The notes under the pieces: generated by a model
What the model saw: the letters and a program-made list of their open reading frames with translations, nothing else
Databases searched by the model: none
Told to the model about the DNA's origin: nothing
In this document: positions 6,968 to 10,167 of the stretch, piece after piece
Layout of the letters: each line of letters opens with the position of its first letter
How positions within the stretch are numbered: the stretch's first letter is position 1
Program-made: the position numbers and the translations under genes
Origin: an uncultured Prevotellaceae bacterium
Lineage (GTDB): Bacteria > Bacteroidota > Bacteroidia > Bacteroidales > Bacteroidaceae
Length of the DNA: 10,167 bases
Assembly: GCA_905202115.1 (NCBI GenBank)
Contig: CAJKQZ010000081.1
Span: 1 to 10,167, forward strand
Direction of reading: 5' to 3'

Positions 6968-7050
6968 GCAAAAATTATCTCTGAGATATTTTAAAATATG
7001 TCAGACATATTTCGAAATATCTCAGAGATAATTTTTATTTGCTGCGGAAG
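6968..7050 (+). repeat. Dispersed intergenic element, copy C (21-bp-phased palindromes)
   Basis: Units are centred at 6982 (TTATCTCTGAGATAT), 7003 (ATATGTCAGACATAT) and 7024 (ATATCTCAGAGATAA), again exactly 21 bp apart. The whole of 6970-7036 folds into one 67-bp palindrome about position 7003, with only two mismatched pairs. It aligns to copy A at a constant offset of 1470, from GCAAAAA (6968-6974) to TTTGCTGCGG (7038-7047). The upstream ~60-bp module shared by copies A and B is not recognisable here. It lies between the convergent acyltransferase and ogt genes, and could also act as a bidirectional terminator, since A/T tracts flank the stem. Confidence 0.85.
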
Positions 7051-7098
7051 AAATTTTCCTAAACAGCCTCAAGTCATTACATCCTCGCCTGCAAAACT

Positions 7099-7683
7099 TC
7101 ACAAACGGAACCCCGAAGTGTCAATTCCCTCAACCAAGAGCAAAGCCTGCTTTTTGTCCATTCCTCCGCCGTAGCCGGTAAGTCTGTTTCCCGAACCTAC
7201 TACCCGATGACAGGGAACGATAATGCTCACGGGGTTGCTTCCCACCGCCTGTCCCACGGCACGCGACGACATGCGCGTCATGCCTTTCGCCACGGCGTAT
7301 GCCCGCGCCAGTTCTCCATAGGTAACGAGGCCGCCAAAGGGTATATCGAGCAACATCTCCCATATCTTCGTCCTGAAAGCCGACCCGTACAGCGAAAGAC
7401 AGGGCATGAAATCGGGTTCACGACCGCTGAAATAGATTTCCAGCCAGCGGCGCGTACTTTCGTTGTACTCGTTGGCCTCTTTCCGCCCGCAAGCGGCAAG
7501 AGCATCGTAGCGAGGATTTCTGCCGGCAAACCACAGCCTCGCAAGGCCGCGACCGTCGGAACAGAATACTATGTCGCCCGCGGGAGAGGAGCACGTGTCG
7601 TAAACAAAAGCCTCTTCATCCGGAATTTCACCGGAAACGAAGAGGCTTTTATTATATATGTTTTCCGATACAGGCATGAGCAT
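7099..7683 (-). CDS. ogt: Methylated-DNA--protein-cysteine methyltransferase
   Basis: Suicide DNA-repair protein that moves the alkyl group from O6-alkylguanine (and O4-alkylthymine) to its own cysteine. The protein is 194 aa, somewhat longer than the usual 160-180. The active-site motif is IVPCHRVV (155-162) with acceptor Cys158. The preceding helix-turn-helix DNA-binding segment has the family sequences FRTKIWEMLLDIPFG (103-117), TYGELA (121-126) and SSRAVGQAVGSNP (139-151), and GYGGGMDKKQALL (170-182) follows. An N-terminal RNase-H-like domain precedes these. ATG 7683 lies 1 nt after the S9 protease stop, so translational coupling is likely; ATG 7677 is an alternative. The first ~28 residues look like an add-on and are encoded by a terminator-like hairpin. 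No other standard start exists before the conserved TCSSPAGDIVF region. Confidence 0.94.
   Translation of the reverse strand: MLMPVSENIYNKSLFVSGEIPDEEAFVYDTCSSPAGDIVFCSDGRGLARLWFAGRNPRYDALAACGRKEANEYNESTRRWLEIYFSGREPDFMPCLSLYGSAFRTKIWEMLLDIPFGGLVTYGELARAYAVAKGMTRMSSRAVGQAVGSNPVSIIVPCHRVVGSGNRLTGYGGGMDKKQALLLVEGIDTSGFRL
7606..7650 (-). terminator. Nested terminator-like hairpin inside the 5' end of ogt
   Basis: AAAAGCCTCTTC (7606-7617) and GAAGAGGCTTTT (7639-7650) are perfect 12-bp arms. Inside them TCCGG (7619-7623) pairs with CCGGA (7631-7635). On the minus strand the stem ends in TTTTGTTTA. It begins 35 bp after the S9 protease stop, where a terminator would be expected, yet it lies within the ogt reading frame (about residues 12-26). 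It may act as an attenuator between the two genes. Confidence 0.6.
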
Positions 7684-7684
7684 C

Positions 7685-9889
7685 TCAGTTTTTAAGCTGC
7701 GAATTGAAAAAGTCTACTATGCGGGTAAAAAGATGATAGCGGGTGTTGCCGCCGTAAATGGAATGGTTGCGGTTTGTATAGACCTGCATTTGGAACTGTT
7801 TGTCGGCCTGCACGAGAGTTTCGGTATACTCCGCCGTATTGCGGAAATGCACATTGTCGTCGGCCGAACCGTGAATAACAAGCAGCGAACCGCTCAATTT
7901 TTCTGCACGCGACATGGGATTGTCGCCGTATCCGTCGGCGTTTTCTCCAGGAGTGCGCATGTAACGCTCCGTATAAACCGAATCATAATACTTCCAGCTC
8001 GTAACAGGAGCCACCGCCACGCCCGCGCGGAACACATCGCTGCCCTCACTCATCGACATGAGAGTGTTGAAACCGCCGAAGCTCCAGCCCCAAATGGCTA
8101 TGCGGCTTTTATCGACGAACGCCTGTTTGCCAAGATAGAGAGCTGTCTCCACCTGGTCGCGCGATTCCTTTGCTCCGAGGCGAAGATATGTCTGCTTCTC
8201 GAACTCCGAGCCGCGGCCGCCCGTTCCGCGACCGTCCACACAGACTACTATATAGCCCTCCTGGGCAAGGAAACGCTCGAACACCAAACCGCCGAAAAAT
8301 CCGGCCGACCACGAATCCTTTACTTCCTGCGAACCAGGGCCGGAGTACTGGTACATTATCACGGGATACTTCTTCGAGGCGCTGAAACCGGCGGGCTTTA
8401 CAATCCAGCCGTTAAGTTCCGTGCCGTCCGAGGTTGTAAAGGAGAATAGTTCCTTCATCGCGGGCGCGTCGGCGTCGAGACGTTCTTTCACGTCGGAATT
8501 GTCGATAAGAGTTTTTAGAACTTTTCCTGCCGACGAGCACAAAGTCGTTACCGGAGCGCAGTCGAGAGCGGAATAAACGTTCACGAAATACTGCATGTTC
8601 GAGCTGAAAAGAGCCGAGTTGTCGCCTTTTTTCGAAGAGAGTTTGTTTGCGCGTCCCTTGCCGTCCATAGAATAAACCGCCTTGTACTGCGGCCCTTCCT
8701 CGCGTGAGGCGTAATAGAATTTTCCGTCGGCACTGCTGTATCCGTAGAAGTCGGTCACGTCATAATTCCCGCTTGTAACCTGTTTTATAAGCTGTCCGTT
8801 GATATTATACCAGTAAATGTGATTGTAGCCGCTGCGGTCGCTCATCATGGCAAAGTGATCGCCATAAAACTTCATATTGGTGTAAGTTGATTCGCGCACA
8901 TATTTATCGGCATCTTCTCGCACAAGCAGTTTGCATACGGTAGAGCGCGGATTGGCCGCATAAATGTCCATGCGGTCCTGGTGACGATTGAGTGTGACCA
9001 CGGCTATTTTCTCAGGGTCGGAGGTCTGGAAAATCCGAGGTATGTATCCGTCGGAATCGAGCGGCACTTCTACGGTGCGAATCACGTGGCTCTTGATGTC
9101 GAACGAGAGAACGCTAACCTTAGAATTGACAGCGCCGGCCACAGGATACTTGTAACTGTATGTTCCCGGGTAGGATTCGTATGCGGAATGCTCGGGCGAG
9201 AGACCTTTATAGAGCGGAAACGAAAATTCCGGCACGGCGCTCTCGTCATAACGCACCCAAACGAGCATTTTGCTGTCGGCCGTGAAAACGTATGAGCAAG
9301 CCGTGGAGAACTCCTCCTCGTAAACCCAGTCGGGAACGCCGTTTATAACTTTCCCCGCCTCGCCGTCTTTGGTAACCTGGCTCTCGGCGTTGTCGAAAAG
9401 CAATTTCACGAGAAACAGATTGCCTCCGCGCACAAAGGAAATCATCGTTCCGTCGGGCGAGAACTGCGGTTGCTGCTGCGCGCCGCCGGCCGAAAGAGCC
9501 GTGAGCGTTTTGTTATTTACGTCGTAAATATAATATTCGGCCGTAAAGGAGCGACGGTATATATATTGCGTCTTTGTCTGGATGAGAATCTTCCTCCCGT
9601 CGGGCGAGACGATATAACCATCTATCCTGTCCACCTTGTCTCCGCGTGCCGAGCCCACATCGGCCACAACGCCGTTCTGGGCACCGGTTTTAAACGAATA
9701 CGAAAGAATTTTCTTTGCGTCGTCGCTCACCTGCATGTAGCTTTCGCCGTCGGCCGAAGCCCGGAAAGAGCGCATGAACTTAGTGCTGTATTTTCCGCCC
9801 ACCACATCCTTCAATGTAATGGCTGCGCCAAGAGGCTGAAGGCCGGCTCCCATGACGCAGACGAGCATTGTTATTACCAATCTTTTCAT
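7685..9889 (-). CDS. S9 family dipeptidyl-peptidase IV-like serine protease
   Basis: Predicted periplasmic exopeptidase that removes X-Pro/X-Ala dipeptides from the N-terminus of peptides, supplying peptides to the cell. The protein is 734 aa, normal for bacterial DPP-IV. Residues 1-23 form a signal peptide (MKRLVITMLVCVMGAGLQPL then GAA). A beta-propeller domain spans about 45-480 and includes DWVYEEEF (187-194), whose Glu pair anchors the substrate amino end in DPP-IV. The alpha/beta hydrolase domain has Tyr515 (QYSGPGSQ, oxyanion), nucleophile Ser603 (GWSFGG), Asp677 (HGSADDNVHF, with Asn679) and His709 (NRNHSIYGG), so the triad is complete. ATG 9889 is used; the in-frame upstream codon at 9895 is TTG. 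It is first in a two-gene unit with ogt and has a consensus promoter. Confidence 0.94.
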   Translation of the reverse strand: MKRLVITMLVCVMGAGLQPLGAAITLKDVVGGKYSTKFMRSFRASADGESYMQVSDDAKKILSYSFKTGAQNGVVADVGSARGDKVDRIDGYIVSPDGRKILIQTKTQYIYRRSFTAEYYIYDVNNKTLTALSAGGAQQQPQFSPDGTMISFVRGGNLFLVKLLFDNAESQVTKDGEAGKVINGVPDWVYEEEFSTACSYVFTADSKMLVWVRYDESAVPEFSFPLYKGLSPEHSAYESYPGTYSYKYPVAGAVNSKVSVLSFDIKSHVIRTVEVPLDSDGYIPRIFQTSDPEKIAVVTLNRHQDRMDIYAANPRSTVCKLLVREDADKYVRESTYTNMKFYGDHFAMMSDRSGYNHIYWYNINGQLIKQVTSGNYDVTDFYGYSSADGKFYYASREEGPQYKAVYSMDGKGRANKLSSKKGDNSALFSSNMQYFVNVYSALDCAPVTTLCSSAGKVLKTLIDNSDVKERLDADAPAMKELFSFTTSDGTELNGWIVKPAGFSASKKYPVIMYQYSGPGSQEVKDSWSAGFFGGLVFERFLAQEGYIVVCVDGRGTGGRGSEFEKQTYLRLGAKESRDQVETALYLGKQAFVDKSRIAIWGWSFGGFNTLMSMSEGSDVFRAGVAVAPVTSWKYYDSVYTERYMRTPGENADGYGDNPMSRAEKLSGSLLVIHGSADDNVHFRNTAEYTETLVQADKQFQMQVYTNRNHSIYGGNTRYHLFTRIVDFFNSQLKN

Positions 9890-9928
9890 TTTCAATATAT
9901 TTCTTTTACTGTTTTATTCAATATCCTG

Positions 9929-9959
9929 CAAAGATAGTAAAAGGCGAAAGCAGAGCAAA
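9929..9959 (-). promoter_or_regulatory. Promoter of the S9 protease-ogt unit
   Basis: On the minus strand TTTG (9959-9956), a 19-bp spacer and TATCTTTG (9936-9929) match the Bacteroidetes -33/-7 consensus. The 5' leader would be about 33 nt. Over 32 bp it matches the TPM operon promoter at 26 positions, including CGCCTTTT in the spacer. Confidence 0.8.
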
Positions 9960-10007
9960 ATAAGCTCGCTTATTTTATCCACGAGGCTATCTGCAGAATT
10001 ATTTTCC

Positions 10008-10051
10008 GGAGTCTTTAACGATTTTATAGCCTTTAAAGTCGTTAAAGCTCC
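10008..10051. promoter_or_regulatory. Inverted repeat upstream of the S9 protease promoter
   Basis: CTTTAACGA (10013-10021) and TCGTTAAAG (10039-10047) are perfect 9-bp arms. They extend outward to GGAG/CTCC if one base (T10012) is bulged. The 17-bp centre contains CTTTAAAG, itself a palindrome. It lies about 50 bp upstream of the -33 box. It may be a protein-binding site, or a terminator for a plus-strand transcript, since TAAAACTTTTCTGTTTT follows on that strand. Confidence 0.4.
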
Positions 10052-10064
10052 TAAAACTTTTCTG

Positions 10065-10167
10065 TTTTGCAGACAAAAACGGTCAGCCAGCAAGCACTTG
10101 AAAATCAGTACATGTATATATAGCAAAAAATATGTCTGAGATATTTTAAAATATCTCAGACATATTT
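10065..10167 (+). repeat. Dispersed intergenic element, copy B (cut by the window end)
   Basis: Units are centred at 10137 (ATATGTCTGAGATAT) and 10158 (ATATCTCAGACATAT), 21 bp apart. A third unit would be expected near 10179, outside the window. Positions 10128-10167 form a perfect 40-bp palindrome without a loop. The left part (10065-10127) is the same module as 5440-5502 of copy A, including CAGACAAAAACGGTCAGCCA. It lies upstream of the S9 protease promoter and the inverted repeat at 10008-10051. Confidence 0.85.

Noticed and set aside
9914..10126. Minus-strand open frame of 70 codons upstream of the S9 protease
   Set aside because: It overlaps the -33/-7 promoter, the inverted repeat and the repeat module, and its sequence looks like random AT-rich translation.
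9852..10139. Plus-strand open frame of 95 codons at the right end
   Set aside because: It starts inside the S9 protease signal-peptide region and runs through the promoter, the inverted repeat and copy B. It is Lys/Ser-rich from AT-rich DNA.

Overview
The window looks like a chromosomal stretch of a member of the Bacteroidales (Bacteroidota). The main reasons are promoters of the TTTG / 19-bp spacer / TAnnTTTG type, the long (~389 aa) divergent form of PurM that I associate with Bacteroidetes, an adjacent purM-prfA pair, and a periplasmic dipeptidyl-peptidase-IV-like S9 protease. Seven of the eight confidently called genes lie on the minus strand, and six of the eight end in TGA.

Layout from left to right. 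Positions 1-298 hold no convincing gene, only a weak open frame running off the left edge. A strong hairpin at 299-342 ends a four-gene minus-strand operon that reads, in transcription order, TPM-domain/zinc-ribbon membrane protein (4301-3369), lemA (3315-2734), purM (2717-1548) and prfA (1504-389). Its promoter is visible at 4377-4407. Next comes a single-gene unit, rubrerythrin (5088-4546), with its own -7 element and a hairpin/U-tract terminator at 4470-4520. A 754-bp gene-free region (5089-5842) follows, holding paired hairpins and a dispersed repeat. The only plus-strand gene is a multi-pass acyltransferase-3 family protein (5843-6907). Beyond it, a second minus-strand unit carries the S9/DPP-IV-like protease (9889-7685), followed after one nucleotide by ogt (7683-7099), with a clear promoter at 9929-9959.

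How the genes relate. The first operon joins an envelope pair of unknown role (TPM and LemA proteins often occur together) to purine synthesis and translation termination, probably by shared transcription rather than shared function. Rubrerythrin (peroxide defence) and ogt (DNA alkylation repair) are both stress-protection genes in separate units. The DPP-IV-like protease probably trims X-Pro dipeptides in the periplasm.

The most unusual content is non-coding. Three same-orientation copies of an intergenic element (5440-5582, 6968-7050, 10065-window end) are built from 15-bp imperfect palindromes related to ATATNTCNGANATAT, repeated with an exact 21-bp centre-to-centre period (two helical turns). 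The copies lie at the boundaries of the acyltransferase unit and of the protease-ogt unit. A second oddity is a nested terminator-like hairpin inside the first codons of ogt.
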